This document shows positions 52,129 through 62,071 of a DNA stretch of 64,000 nt, in pieces (the stretch's first letter is position 1; each line of letters starts with the position of its first letter). Source of the stretch: FEN-1191 sp036490715. Its GTDB lineage: Bacteria; Pseudomonadota; Gammaproteobacteria; Steroidobacterales; Steroidobacteraceae. A model generated the notes under the pieces. That model saw nothing but the letters and a program-made list of their open reading frames with translations. It was not told where the DNA came from and ran no database searches. Location of the stretch: the NCBI GenBank assembly GCA_036490715.1, contig DASXDL010000047.1:80654-144653 (forward strand), read 5' to 3'. Made by a program: the position numbers and the translations under genes.

Positions 52129-53060
52129 GACGCTAGCGCGGCCGCGGCGCTCTCGCCCGACGGCGCCGGTACGTACGAGATCGGCGCCTTGGCGGCATCC
52201 TGGAACACCACCTCTTCCCAGGCACTGCGATCGGCCAGCAGCGCCCGCAGCAGGCGGTTATTGAGTCCGTGGCCCGACTTGTGGCCGGAGAACTCCCCGA
52301 TCAGGCTGTGGCCGAGCAGGTACAGATCGCCGATCGCGTCCAGGATCTTGTGCTTGACGAACTCATCCTCGTAACGCAGTCCATCCTCGTTCATCACGCC
52401 GTCATCGTCCAGCACGATGGCGTTGTCGAGCGTGCCGCCGAGCGCCAGGTTGTGCGCCCGCAGGGTCTCGAGGTCGCGCATGAAGCCAAAGGTACGCGCG
52501 CGGCTGATCTCCTTGAGAAACGAGGTGGTGGAGAAATCCATGCTGGCGCGCTGCAGCCGGCGCTTGAATATGGGGTGATCGAACTCGATCTCGAAGTTCA
52601 CCTTGAAGCCTTCGAACGGATCGAAGCGCGCCCACTTGTCGCCGTCCTCGATCAGCACGGTCTTCTTGACGCGGATGAAGCGCTTGGCGACATCCTGTTC
52701 CTCGATGCCGGCCGATTGCAGCAGGAACACGAACGGTCCGGCGCTGCCATCCATGATCGGTACCTCGCCCGCGGTCACTTCGACGCAGGCGTTGTCGATG
52801 CCTAAGCCGGCGAATGCCGACAGCAGGTGTTCGACCGTGGAGATGCGGGCATCGGCGTGCACCAGCGTGGTACCGAGGGTGGTGTCGCCGACGTTCTGCG
52901 CCCGCGCCGGGATATCGACCGGCTGCGGCAGATCGACCCTGCGGAAGCAGATGCCGCTGTCGGCCGGCGCGGGCCGCAGCGTCATCATGACTTTTTTGCC
53001 CGTATGTAGCCCGACTCCGGTGGCGCGAATCGAGTTACGAAGTGTCCGCTGACCCAGCAT
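52125..53060 (-). CDS. lpxC: UDP-3-O-acyl-N-acetylglucosamine deacetylase LpxC
   Basis: LpxC is the zinc enzyme for the committed step of lipid A synthesis. The 311-residue protein has MLGQRTLRNSIRATGVGLHT at the start and the zinc ligands in VEHLLSA (His78) and HKILDAIGD. The catalytic HKSGHG segment follows near residue 265. The last residues (SGESAAAALAS) form a short tail, which in E. coli LpxC takes part in FtsH degradation. The stop codon TAA (52125-52127) overlaps the stop of the convergent dciA gene. ftsZ lies 84 bases upstream. Confidence 0.97.
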   Translation of the reverse strand: MLGQRTLRNSIRATGVGLHTGKKVMMTLRPAPADSGICFRRVDLPQPVDIPARAQNVGDTTLGTTLVHADARISTVEHLLSAFAGLGIDNACVEVTAGEVPIMDGSAGPFVFLLQSAGIEEQDVAKRFIRVKKTVLIEDGDKWARFDPFEGFKVNFEIEFDHPIFKRRLQRASMDFSTTSFLKEISRARTFGFMRDLETLRAHNLALGGTLDNAIVLDDDGVMNEDGLRYEDEFVKHKILDAIGDLYLLGHSLIGEFSGHKSGHGLNNRLLRALLADRSAWEEVVFQDAAKAPISYVPAPSGESAAAALAS

Positions 53061-53144
53061 TGAAACGTTCCGCTAGCTATCGTTCATTACCGTATCACAG
53101 CGGCGGACGGGGAGCTAACCGTGCCGCCGCCTGTGAAGCGCGCG

Positions 53145-54392
53145 TCAATCGGCCTGTCGGCGCAAAAATGCCGGTATATCCAGCATATCTTCCGCATCGG
53201 GCATCGACGGCAGTCCGTCACCGACCGCCCGCTGACGCACGATGGTGGGCTTGTCGAGGGCCGAGTAGTCATTCGCGGTCATCGGCCCGCGGCCCTTCAA
53301 GACGCGGTGATGGCCAGTGTCACCGGTGCGTGCCAGCCCCGCTTCGCGCGCCGCTCCCGAGTCACGGCTGCCGAGCGCCGCGCGGTCGATGAAGCTGTCG
53401 CGGCCAGCCTCGGCGCGGCTGCGCTGCGCCGCAGCACCCCGGTTCAGGCCCGTGGCCACCACCGTCACGCGGATCTGGTCGGACATGTCCGGGTCGATGA
53501 CCGTGCCGACCACGACCGTGGCGTCCTCGGAGGCGTACTCCTTGACGATGTTGCCCACCTCTTCGAACTCGCCGATCGACAGGTCCAGTCCGGCGGTGAC
53601 GTTGACCAGGATGCCATGCGCCCCGGCCAGATTGATGTCCTCCAGCAGCGGCGAGGACACGGCCGCTTCGGCCGCCTGGCGCGCGCGACCTTCGCCGCTG
53701 GCCGAGCCACTGCCCATCATCGCCATGCCGGTCTCGCTCATCACCGTGCGCACGTCGGCGAAGTCGACATTGATCAGTCCCGGCCGCGTGATCAGCTCGG
53801 CGATACCCTGGACCGCGCCCTGCAGTACCTGGTTCGCCGCCTTGAACGCATCCAGCAGCGTGGTGCTGGCGCCCAGCACGGTCAGCAGTTTCTGGTTCGG
53901 GATCGTGATCAGCGAATCGACGTGCTTGGTCAGCTCGGCGATGCCGTGATCGGCCACCATCGAGCGCTTGTTGCCTTCCATCTGGAACGGCTTGGTGACC
54001 ACCGCCACCGTCAGGATGCCAAGCTCGCGCGCGATTGATGCCACCACCGGCGCGGCGCCGGTGCCGGTACCACCGCCCATGCCGGCGGTGATGAACAGCA
54101 TGTCGCAACCCTCGATCACCTCGATGATGCGATCGCGGTCCTCCATCGCGGCCTGGCGGCCGATTTCGGGATCGGCGCCAGCGCCCAGTCCCTTGGTGAT
54201 GTTGCAGCCGATCTGCAACGAGGTCTTGATCTTGGAGGCCTTGAGTGCCTGGGCATCGGTGTTGACGCAGATGAAATCCACGCCCTCGATGCCGGCCGAC
54301 ACCATGTGCGACACGGCGTTGCCGCCGCCGCCCCCTACCCCGATCACTTTTATTACAGCGCTTTGGCTGTATGCATCCATGAGTTCAAACAT
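53145..54392 (-). CDS. ftsZ: Cell division tubulin FtsZ
   Basis: FtsZ polymerises with GTP into the division ring. The 415-residue protein has IKVIGVGGGGGNAVSHM, the tubulin signature GGGTGTGAAPVVAS and the T7 region NVDFADVRTVMSETG. After a variable linker comes the conserved C-terminal peptide DIPAFLRRQ, which binds FtsA and ZipA. AAGGAG is 8 bases before ATG 54392. ftsA ends 36 bases upstream. Confidence 0.98.
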   Translation of the reverse strand: MFELMDAYSQSAVIKVIGVGGGGGNAVSHMVSAGIEGVDFICVNTDAQALKASKIKTSLQIGCNITKGLGAGADPEIGRQAAMEDRDRIIEVIEGCDMLFITAGMGGGTGTGAAPVVASIARELGILTVAVVTKPFQMEGNKRSMVADHGIAELTKHVDSLITIPNQKLLTVLGASTTLLDAFKAANQVLQGAVQGIAELITRPGLINVDFADVRTVMSETGMAMMGSGSASGEGRARQAAEAAVSSPLLEDINLAGAHGILVNVTAGLDLSIGEFEEVGNIVKEYASEDATVVVGTVIDPDMSDQIRVTVVATGLNRGAAAQRSRAEAGRDSFIDRAALGSRDSGAAREAGLARTGDTGHHRVLKGRGPMTANDYSALDKPTIVRQRAVGDGLPSMPDAEDMLDIPAFLRRQAD

Positions 54393-54428
54393 CGGTCAGC
54401 TCCTTCAGGTTACCCCTGCAAAGTCGAA

Positions 54429-55664
54429 TCAGAAATTGCCCTTGAACCAGCTCTTCATGCGCTCAAACATGCCGACAACGTTGCCGCCGAGCGCGCCGGC
54501 ACCGGAGCTCGGCGCGCTGTTGTCGCGCGCGTACAGCAGCAGTCCGACACCGGTCGAATAGATTGGATTGCGCACCACATCGCTCAGGCCCTTGACCTGG
54601 CCCGGCAGGCCGAGCCGCACCGGCACGTGAAAGATCTCCTCGGCCAGCTCGATCGCCCCTTCCATGCGCGCGCTGCCGCCGGTCAGCACGATGCCGGCGG
54701 CGACCACTTCCTCGAAGCCGCTGCGGCGCAGCTCTTCGCGGATCAGGTTGAACAGCTCCTCGTAGCGCGGCTCGACCACCTCGGCCAGGGTCTGGCGTGC
54801 CAGGCGCCGCGCCGGCCGGTCACCGACGCTCGGCACCTCGATGCTCTCGTCCGGATTGGCCAGCTGTGACAGCGCGCAGGCATAGCGGATCTTGATGTCC
54901 TCGGCGTACTGGGTCGGGGTGCGCATCGACACGGCGATGTCGTTGGTGACCTGATCACCGGCGATCGGGATCACCGCGGTGTGGCGGATCGCGCCGCCGC
55001 CGAACACGGCGATGTCGGTGGTGCCGCCGCCGACGTCCACCAGGCACACGCCCAGCTCCTTCTCATCGTCGGTGAGCACCGCGAAGCTGGATGCGAGCTG
55101 CTCCAGCACCACGTCCTCGACCGTAAGGCCGCAGCGCTGCACGCACTTGATGATGTTCTGGGCGGCGCTGTCGGCGCCGGTGACGATGTGCACCTTGGCC
55201 TCAAGTCGCACGCCCGACATGCCGATCGGATCGCGGATGCCTTCCTGGCCGTCGATGATGAATTCCTGCGGCAGCACGTGCAGGATGCGTTGATCGGCCG
55301 GAATTGCGACCGCCTTGGCGGCATCGATCACATGCTCGACGTCGCCGTGGGTGACCTCGCGGTCGCGGATCGCGACCACACCGTGCGAATTGAGGCTGCG
55401 CACGTGACTGCCGGCGATGCCGGCGTACACCGCGTTGATCTCGCAGTCGGCCATCAGTTCGGCCTCTTCGACCGCGCGCTGGATCGACTGCACGGTGGAC
55501 TCGATGTTGACCACCACGCCCTTTTTCAGTCCGCGCGACGGCTGACTGCCAAGACCGATGACGTCGATGCTGCCGTCGGCGGTTACCGTGCCCACCAGCG
55601 CGACCACCTTGGAGGTGCCGATGTCGAGCCCGACGATCACATCCTTGTCCGCTTTTCTAACCAT
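54429..55664 (-). CDS. ftsA: Cell division protein FtsA
   Basis: FtsA is the actin-like protein that tethers FtsZ to the membrane. The 411-residue protein begins VRKADKDVIVGLDIGTSKVV and has the phosphate motifs VDVGGGTTDIAVF and IVLTGGSARMEG. It ends with the amphipathic membrane-targeting helix GMFERMKSWFKGNF. ATG 55664 is chosen because homologues begin there; it overlaps the ftsQ end by 8 bases. Confidence 0.97.
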   Translation of the reverse strand: MVRKADKDVIVGLDIGTSKVVALVGTVTADGSIDVIGLGSQPSRGLKKGVVVNIESTVQSIQRAVEEAELMADCEINAVYAGIAGSHVRSLNSHGVVAIRDREVTHGDVEHVIDAAKAVAIPADQRILHVLPQEFIIDGQEGIRDPIGMSGVRLEAKVHIVTGADSAAQNIIKCVQRCGLTVEDVVLEQLASSFAVLTDDEKELGVCLVDVGGGTTDIAVFGGGAIRHTAVIPIAGDQVTNDIAVSMRTPTQYAEDIKIRYACALSQLANPDESIEVPSVGDRPARRLARQTLAEVVEPRYEELFNLIREELRRSGFEEVVAAGIVLTGGSARMEGAIELAEEIFHVPVRLGLPGQVKGLSDVVRNPIYSTGVGLLLYARDNSAPSSGAGALGGNVVGMFERMKSWFKGNF

Positions 55665-56460
55665 TGCTCTGTGCCCTATCGGCCACGGGCGCCGCCGGCG
55701 GTGCCCCGCCCTTCCAGCCCACCGCGAAACCATTGCTGTAGCGCATGTCGATGTAGGCGATGTCGGTGGCGCGCTGACTCACCAGCTTGGCTGCCGCGAG
55801 CATGAAGCGATCGAAGCGCTCGTCGAACTGGCGTCGCCCCAGACGCACCACCACGCCATCATCGAGCGTCAGGCTCCAGGCACCGCGTGCATCAAGTCCC
55901 AGTGCGGCCAGTCGCATGCCGAGCTCGGTCAGGTGGCCCTGGATCGCCAGATAGCGCGCGGTGACTTCTTGTTCGCTGCCGACCGGCCCGTTCAGTTGCG
56001 GCAGCTCCGGCGGAATGAAGCGCGACTCGCTCAGGAACAGCTCACCGCGCGCATTGAGCAGGCCAGCGTTGTTCCAGCGCGCGACCGCGCTCTGCTCGAC
56101 GATCTCGATCTTCAGTCCGCGCGGCCAGCTGCGGCTCACGGCCGCACGATCGACCCACGCCAGCGTGCGCAGCCCGCTACTGACGTACTCCAGATCGACC
56201 GTCACCAGGCCGGCTCCGGCCAGCCGCGCGCGCACGACCTTTTCCACGTCCAGCGCCGACACGCGCTGCAGCCGACCGGTCACGGTGATGCGCTCGATCG
56301 GCTGATCCAGCAGCAGCGTCAAGCCCCAGAACGCCAGCGCGATCAGCGTCAGGCCGGCAAGCGATAGTCCCAGTCGCCGCCAGTTGATCGCCGGCAGCCG
56401 CAGGCGCGGCGCGCGCGCGACGCTGCGGCGGCTGTTGCGTTTGCGCTTGAGCATGCCCAT
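55657..56460 (-). CDS. ftsQ: Cell division protein FtsQ
   Basis: FtsQ recruits the FtsB-FtsL complex to the divisome. The 267-residue protein has a basic cytoplasmic start (MLKRKRNSRRS), one membrane segment (LGLSLAGLTLIALAFWGLTL), a POTRA domain (IERITVTGRLQRVSALDVEK) and the FtsQ domain (RTLAWVDRAAVSRSWPRGLK). ATG 56460 overlaps the ddl stop as TGATG; ATG 56454 is also possible. Confidence 0.94.
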   Translation of the reverse strand: MGMLKRKRNSRRSVARAPRLRLPAINWRRLGLSLAGLTLIALAFWGLTLLLDQPIERITVTGRLQRVSALDVEKVVRARLAGAGLVTVDLEYVSSGLRTLAWVDRAAVSRSWPRGLKIEIVEQSAVARWNNAGLLNARGELFLSESRFIPPELPQLNGPVGSEQEVTARYLAIQGHLTELGMRLAALGLDARGAWSLTLDDGVVVRLGRRQFDERFDRFMLAAAKLVSQRATDIAYIDMRYSNGFAVGWKGGAPPAAPVADRAQSNG

Positions 56461-57431
56461 CAGCTCTCGATCCTGCTGCGCGCCAGACTGGTCTCGAGCA
56501 CGCGCCACGCCAGCTGCTCGAAATCGATGCCGACCGCGCGCGCCGCCATCGGCACCAGGCTGTGGTCGGTCATGCCCGGTACGGTGTTGATCTCGAGTAG
56601 CTGCGGCTTGCCGTCGCGATCCATCATGAAATCGGCGCGACCCCAGCCCTCGGCGCCGCAGGCGGCGAACGTAGTCAGCGCCAGCCGCGCCAGTTCCTGC
56701 TCGGCGCTGCTCGCAAGACCCGAGGGACAGAAGTAACGGGTGTCGTCGCGGAAATACTTGGCCTCGTAGTCGTAGAACGCACGTGGCGTCTCGATCCGGA
56801 TCGACGGCAACGCCTCGCCCTGCAACACGGCGACGGTGTACTCAGCGCCGCTGACCCAGCGCTCGGCGAACACCGTCGGCTCGACTCGGCGCGCGGCCTT
56901 CCAGGCATCGGGCAGTTCCTGCGCGCGCTCGACCCGCGTCATCGCGACGCTCGAGCCCTGCGAGGCCGGCTTGACGATCATCGGCAGACCGAGCCGCTCG
57001 AGTGCCAGGTCCAGATCCTCGGTCGCCTGCAGCACCACGAACTCCGGCGTCGGTACGCCGGCGGCCAGCGCCAGACGCTTGCTGCGCAGCTTGTCCATGC
57101 CGATGGCCGAACCGAGCACGCCACTGCCGGTGTAGGGCAAGCCGAGAAATTCGAGCGCCCCCTGCAGCGTGCCGTCCTCGCCGCCCGGTCCGTGCAGTGC
57201 AATCCAGGCGCGGTCGATCTTGAGCTTCAGCAGATCGGTCAGCGGGCGCTCGGCCGGATCGAAACCCTGCGCATTGACCCCGCGGCGCTTGAGCGCTGCC
57301 AGCACCGCATTACCGGTGAGCAGCGAGATCTCGCGCTCGGAGGAGCTGCCGCCATAGAGCACGGCGACCACGCCGAACTCGGCCGGATTCTGGACGTGCT
57401 CGACGCGCTGCGATTCGTATCGCAATCGCAT
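56460..57431 (-). CDS. ddl: D-alanine-D-alanine ligase
   Basis: Ddl joins two D-Ala residues for the peptidoglycan stem peptide. The 323-residue ATP-grasp enzyme has VAVLYGGSSSEREISLLTG at the start and then the HGPGGEDGTLQGALEFLGLP segment. The ATP-binding MIVKPASQGSSVAMT and the closing GRADFMMD and LLEINTVPGMT motifs complete it. It is coupled on both sides by TGATG overlaps with murB and ftsQ, as in the classical cluster order. Confidence 0.97.
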   Translation of the reverse strand: MRLRYESQRVEHVQNPAEFGVVAVLYGGSSSEREISLLTGNAVLAALKRRGVNAQGFDPAERPLTDLLKLKIDRAWIALHGPGGEDGTLQGALEFLGLPYTGSGVLGSAIGMDKLRSKRLALAAGVPTPEFVVLQATEDLDLALERLGLPMIVKPASQGSSVAMTRVERAQELPDAWKAARRVEPTVFAERWVSGAEYTVAVLQGEALPSIRIETPRAFYDYEAKYFRDDTRYFCPSGLASSAEQELARLALTTFAACGAEGWGRADFMMDRDGKPQLLEINTVPGMTDHSLVPMAARAVGIDFEQLAWRVLETSLARSRIES

Positions 57432-58369
57432 CAGTGGCGTCCGCCATTGACCGTGGCGGCCGCGGCTGCGGCCGGCTCGCCGACGATGCGCACCTCGGGC
57501 TCGAGCAGCACCCCGGCGCTGCGTTGCACGGTCGATTGCACGTGCCGGATCAGTTGCTCAAGCTCAGTGGCGCTGGCCTTGCCCAGATTGATGATGAAAT
57601 TGGCGTGCTTGTCGGACACCACGGCATCGCCAATGCGATAGCCCTTGAGACCGGCCGCCTCGATCAGCCGCGCGGCGTGATCGCCGGCCGGATTCTTGAA
57701 CACCGAACCGCAGCTCCACAGTCCCAGCGGCTGGGTCGCGCGGCGCCGTTCCAGCAGCGCCTGGACGCTGGGCTGCGCCGACGCCGCCTGCGGTTCAAAG
57801 CCCAGCTCGGCCGACAGGAACCATTCCTCGGCGGCCCCGGCAGGCCACTCGAGCTGACGGTAGCCGGCGTTGAACTCGCGCGCGCTGCGCGTGCGCCGCT
57901 CGCCCTGCCGGTCCATGGTCTGGGTCGACAGCACATGGCGCCAGGTCTCATCGCCGAACGCACCGGCATTCATCGCCAGCGCGCCGCCGAGCGTGCCGGG
58001 AATGCCGCTGAAGAACTCGCCCTGGCCCAGGCCCCAGTTGACGCACAGGCGGGCGATGCGCGCGCACGGCACGCCGGCCTCGCAGTAGATCCCATGCGGG
58101 GGCCGCTGCTCGATGCGGGTGAAGGCGCCCGGAGTTGCGATCACCACGCCGCGAATTCCGCCTTCGCGTACCAGCAGATTGCTGCCCAGTCCGACCCAAT
58201 ACAGCGGCGTCTGGCGCGGCAGTGCGCGCAGGAACGTCGCCAGGTCGTCGACATCGCGCGGTGTGAACAGCACATCGGCCGGACCGCCCGCATGCCACGA
58301 GGTGTGCTGCGACATCGGCTCGTCGTAGCGCACGCGGGCACTGAACTGCGCCGGGATGGCGGCCGTCAC
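57431..58369 (-). CDS. murB: UDP-N-acetylenolpyruvoylglucosamine reductase MurB
   Basis: MurB reduces enolpyruvyl-UDP-GlcNAc to UDP-MurNAc with NADPH and FAD. The 312-residue protein has NTSW-type start MSQHTSWHAGGPADVLF, the FAD motif LGLGSNLLVREGGIRGVVI (here VGLGSNLLVREGG), SGIPGTLGGALAMNAGAFG and GSVFKNP. It is the shorter type I/II form with an Ala-rich tail. The start is GTG 58369, overlapping the murC stop by 4 bases. Confidence 0.95.
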   Translation of the reverse strand: MTAAIPAQFSARVRYDEPMSQHTSWHAGGPADVLFTPRDVDDLATFLRALPRQTPLYWVGLGSNLLVREGGIRGVVIATPGAFTRIEQRPPHGIYCEAGVPCARIARLCVNWGLGQGEFFSGIPGTLGGALAMNAGAFGDETWRHVLSTQTMDRQGERRTRSAREFNAGYRQLEWPAGAAEEWFLSAELGFEPQAASAQPSVQALLERRRATQPLGLWSCGSVFKNPAGDHAARLIEAAGLKGYRIGDAVVSDKHANFIINLGKASATELEQLIRHVQSTVQRSAGVLLEPEVRIVGEPAAAAAATVNGGRH

Positions 58370-59808
58370 GACTCGCCTCCCGCGGCCAGTCGCGACAGCA
58401 GATCGTGCGCCACTGCGCCGATGTGACCGGCGCCCATGGTCACCACGACGTCATCGGGGCGCACCACGGCGCGCAGCGCCGCCGGGATATCGGCCAGCTT
58501 GTGGACCAATACCGGCTCGACCTTGGCGCGACTGCGCACCGCGCGACAGATGGCGCGGCTGTCGGCGCCCTTGATCGGCGCTTCACCCGCCGGGTAGACC
58601 TCGGTCACCAGCAGCACGTCGACGCCGCTCAGTACGTTGGCGAAGTCGTCCAGCAGGTCGCGCGTGCGCGAGTAGCGATGCGGCTGGAACACCAGCACCA
58701 GTCGTCGTCCCGGCCACGCCTGGCGCAGTGCTTCGAGCGTGGCGGCGATTTCGGTCGGGTGATGACCGTAGTCATCAACGATGCTGATGCTGCCACCGGC
58801 GATATCGACGTCGCCGACGTGCTGCATGCGACGCTCGATGCCCTGGAAACTGGCCAGGGCGCGGCAGATGTCGGCGTCGTCGACGCCGAGCTCGCTCGCC
58901 ACCGCGATCGCCGCCAGCGCATTGCGCACGTTGTGCAGGCCGGCGATGTTCAGCATCACCGACAGCGTCGTGCTGCGGCCCGGCAATGCGACCTGGAAGC
59001 GGCTACCGCTGCGATCACGCTCCAGCGCGCTGGCGCGCACATCCAGTCCGTCACGCAGACCATAGGTCAGGAACGGCCGGTTAAGGCGCGGCAGAATGCT
59101 GTGCACGTGCTCGTCATCGCCGCACAGGACCGCCAGGCCGTAGAACGGCAGATTGTGCAGGAACTCAACGAAGCTCTGTTTCAGGCGCTCGAAGTCGCCG
59201 CCGTGGGTGCCGAGGTGATCGTTGTCGATATTGGTCACCACGGCGATCACCGGCTGCAGATGCATGAACGAGGCGTCGCTCTCGTCGGCCTCCGCCACCA
59301 GGAAGCGCCCGGCGCCCAGGCGCGCATTGCTGGCGGCGCTCTTGAGGCGGCCGCCGATCACGAAGGTCGGATCCTCGCCGCCTTCGGCCAGCACGCTGGC
59401 GATCAGGCTGGTGGTGGTGGTCTTGCCGTGCGTGCCGGCCACCGCGATCGATTCGCGAAAGCGCATCAGCTCGCCCAGCATCTCGGCCCGCGGCACCACC
59501 GGCACGCGGCGTGCGAGCGCGGCGCGCACTTCCGGGTTGTCGGGCCGTACCGCGCTTGATACCACCACCACATCGGCGCGATCGGCGTGCTCGGCGCGGT
59601 GTCCGATACGAATGGTGGCGCCGAGCTTGGCCAGATGCTCGGTCATCGGGTTCGGCTTGAGGTCCGAACCTTGCACCTTGTAGCCAAGATTGAGCATCAC
59701 CTCGGCAATACCACCCATGCCGGCGCCACCGATGCCGACGAAGTGGATGGTGTCGATGCGACGCATGCGGGTGCGCGGCTTGAGCAGCGAGCCGGGGCGC
59801 GAACTCAT
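58366..59808 (-). CDS. murC: UDP-N-acetylmuramate-L-alanine ligase MurC
   Basis: MurC adds L-Ala to UDP-MurNAc. The 480-residue Mur ligase has IHFVGIGGAGMGGIAEVML at the N terminus and the ATP loop VAGTHGKTTTTSL. It also has LVAEADESDASF and the YGHHPTEIAATLEALR segment. ATG 59808 overlaps the murG stop by 4 bases; upstream open frame inside murG is not part of it. Confidence 0.97.
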   Translation of the reverse strand: MSSRPGSLLKPRTRMRRIDTIHFVGIGGAGMGGIAEVMLNLGYKVQGSDLKPNPMTEHLAKLGATIRIGHRAEHADRADVVVVSSAVRPDNPEVRAALARRVPVVPRAEMLGELMRFRESIAVAGTHGKTTTTSLIASVLAEGGEDPTFVIGGRLKSAASNARLGAGRFLVAEADESDASFMHLQPVIAVVTNIDNDHLGTHGGDFERLKQSFVEFLHNLPFYGLAVLCGDDEHVHSILPRLNRPFLTYGLRDGLDVRASALERDRSGSRFQVALPGRSTTLSVMLNIAGLHNVRNALAAIAVASELGVDDADICRALASFQGIERRMQHVGDVDIAGGSISIVDDYGHHPTEIAATLEALRQAWPGRRLVLVFQPHRYSRTRDLLDDFANVLSGVDVLLVTEVYPAGEAPIKGADSRAICRAVRSRAKVEPVLVHKLADIPAALRAVVRPDDVVVTMGAGHIGAVAHDLLSRLAAGGES

Positions 59809-60902
59809 GCCCTGGCTCCGGCACTGCTGGCCAGCTGCACGCAGGCGTCGGCCAGCTCCTGCAACGCCCGCGGACGCGCCAGCGCCCGGGCGCGCTCGGC
59901 CATCGCCAGCAGCCGGCCACGGCCATCGCACAGGCGCTGCAGCTCGGCGGCCAAGCGCTCAGCGCTCAGATCGGCTTCGGCAATCATCACCGCCGCGCCG
60001 TCATCCACCAAGAACGCGGCGTTGCGGGTCTGGTGATCGTCGGTGGCGGCGGCGAACGGCACCAGAATCGCACCGACGCCAGCCGCGGCCAGCTCCGATA
60101 CGGTCAGCGCGCCGGCGCGGCAGATCACCAGATCGGCCCAGCCGTAGGCGCCGGCCATATCCTCGATGAAAGGTTGTAGCCGTGCGCTCATGCCGGCTTC
60201 TGAATAGGTACGCCGCGCCGCCTCGATCCAGCGCTCGCCCGACTGGTGCTGCACTTCGAACGCGAGCGTGGCGGCGGCGCGCGCCAGCGCAAACGGCACC
60301 AGCGCATTGAGGCGCGTGGCGCCCTGGCTACCGCCCACCACCAGCACGCGCGTGGGTCCCTGGCGTAATGCGAAGCGTTGCGAGGGCGGCGGCAGCTCGG
60401 CGATCTCGGGCCGCACCGGATTGCCGACCACTTGCGCCCGCACCGCGGGCGCAAAGCTGCCGGGAAAGGCGGTCAGCACCCGGCGCGCGAGCCGCGCCAG
60501 GCAGCGATTGGTGGTGCCGGCGATCGCGTTCTGCTCGTGAATCAGCAGCGGCCGGCGCAGCAGCCAGGCCGCCACCCCGCCCGGGCCGGCGACGAAGCCG
60601 CCCAATCCGACCACGATGACCGGCCGGCGGCGGCGTATCACCGCCAGCGCCTGCAGCAGCGCGCGCGCCAGGGTTAGCGGCGCACTCAACCAGCTGCGCA
60701 GGCTTTTGCCGCGCAGTCCGCCGACGCTGAGCCATTCGATTGGAATCTTATCGGCCGGCACCAGTCGCGCCTCCATGCCGCGCCGGGTGCCAAGCCACAC
60801 CACGTCCCAGGAGCGCGCGCGCAGTTCGCGTGCCAGTGCCAGCGCCGGAAACACGTGGCCGCCGGTGCCGCCGGCCATGATCAATGCCAACGGCGCGCTC
60901 AC
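59805..60902 (-). CDS. murG: Lipid II synthase MurG
   Basis: MurG transfers GlcNAc to lipid I on the inner face of the membrane. The 365-residue GT28 glycosyltransferase begins LALIMAGGTGGHVFPALALA with the G-loop. It has VVGLGGFVAGPGGVAAWL, HEQNAIAGTTNR, VVGGSQGATRLN and ICRAGALTVSELAAAGVG. The start is GTG 60902, overlapping the ftsW stop by 4 bases. Confidence 0.96.
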   Translation of the reverse strand: MSAPLALIMAGGTGGHVFPALALARELRARSWDVVWLGTRRGMEARLVPADKIPIEWLSVGGLRGKSLRSWLSAPLTLARALLQALAVIRRRRPVIVVGLGGFVAGPGGVAAWLLRRPLLIHEQNAIAGTTNRCLARLARRVLTAFPGSFAPAVRAQVVGNPVRPEIAELPPPSQRFALRQGPTRVLVVGGSQGATRLNALVPFALARAAATLAFEVQHQSGERWIEAARRTYSEAGMSARLQPFIEDMAGAYGWADLVICRAGALTVSELAAAGVGAILVPFAAATDDHQTRNAAFLVDDGAAVMIAEADLSAERLAAELQRLCDGRGRLLAMAERARALARPRALQELADACVQLASSAGARA

Positions 60903-62071
60903 GGACGCTCCGGCCGCAGCCGCCGGCTGCCATGGACGGTTTCGTGATGCACGCGCAGCAGAATCCCCAGCCACGCCAGCGCCACCACCAGGCTGCTGCG
61001 GCCATAACTCATGAATGGCAGCGTCAGTCCCTTGGTCGGCAGTACGCCCATGTTGACGCCGACGTTGATGAACGCCTGCACGCCCAGCCACAGGCCGAAA
61101 CCGGAGGCCAGATACGACTGAAATTTCAGCCCGGCCTCGTGCGCACGGCGCGCGATGATGAACGCGCGCCAGGCCAGCGCCAGGAACAGGCCGAGCGTGA
61201 CCGCTACACCCACCAGGCCGAGCTCCTCGGCCAGCACGGCAAACAGAAAGTCGGTGTGCGCCTCGGGCAGATAGAACAGCTTCTGCACGCTGGCGCCCAG
61301 ACCGACGCCGAACAGGCCGCCGCGGCCGATTGCGATCAGCGACTGCGTGAGCTGAAAGCCGCTATTGAATGGGTCGGCCCACGGATCCAGAAACGTGGTC
61401 AGGCGGCGCATGCGGTAACTGGAGAACATCACCAGCAGCGTCATGCAGCCGCTGGCGCACAGCACCGTGGTGAGCATCCAGCGCCAGCGCGCGCCCGCCA
61501 GGAACAGCACGCCGAAGCCGGTGATGAACAGCACGCTCGCGGCGCCGAAGTCCGGCTCCATCAGCAGCAGCAGTGCGATCATCGCCAGCAGCGCCAGCGG
61601 CTTGGCCAGCCCGGGCAGGCCGCCGCGCAGCTGCTCTTCATAGCGCACCGCATAGCTGGCGATATAGATCAGCGCCAGCACCCGTGCCGCCTCGGACACC
61701 TGGAAATTCAGGCTGGCCAGGTGCAGCCAGCGGCGACTGCCGTTGACCACGTGGCCGAGACCGGGAACCAGCACCAGCAGCAGCAACAGCACACCGAGCA
61801 GCAGCAGCGGCAGCGCCAGTCGCTCGAGCACTTCGGTCGGGATAGCGAAGGTCACCGCCGCCGTGACCCCACCGATCAGAACCAGCAACAGCTGGCGTTC
61901 GAGGAAGGCAAACGGATTGCCGTCCCGGCCGGCGATCGTGATCGAGGCCGAGGTCACCATGACCAGGCCGAGCAGCAGGATCGCGGCCGCCAGCACCACG
62001 GTCGGCCCGTCAATGGCCGGACCGCGCTGGGCCCGCGCGCTGCGCAGGGTCTGACCGGTGAGCTCGCTCAT
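60899..62071 (-). CDS. ftsW: Septal peptidoglycan polymerase FtsW (SEDS)
   Basis: FtsW polymerises septal glycan with its partner FtsI. The 390-residue SEDS protein has about ten membrane segments. Recognisable parts are LLLMEPDFGAASVLFITGFG with the catalytic-type Asp, FNSGFQLTQSLIAIGRGGLF, PEAHTDFLFAVLAEELGLVG and INVGVNMGVLPTKGLTLPF. The position between murD and murG favours FtsW over the paralogue RodA. It overlaps murD by 4 bases. Confidence 0.95.
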   Translation of the reverse strand: MSELTGQTLRSARAQRGPAIDGPTVVLAAAILLLGLVMVTSASITIAGRDGNPFAFLERQLLLVLIGGVTAAVTFAIPTEVLERLALPLLLLGVLLLLLVLVPGLGHVVNGSRRWLHLASLNFQVSEAARVLALIYIASYAVRYEEQLRGGLPGLAKPLALLAMIALLLLMEPDFGAASVLFITGFGVLFLAGARWRWMLTTVLCASGCMTLLVMFSSYRMRRLTTFLDPWADPFNSGFQLTQSLIAIGRGGLFGVGLGASVQKLFYLPEAHTDFLFAVLAEELGLVGVAVTLGLFLALAWRAFIIARRAHEAGLKFQSYLASGFGLWLGVQAFINVGVNMGVLPTKGLTLPFMSYGRSSLVVALAWLGILLRVHHETVHGSRRLRPERP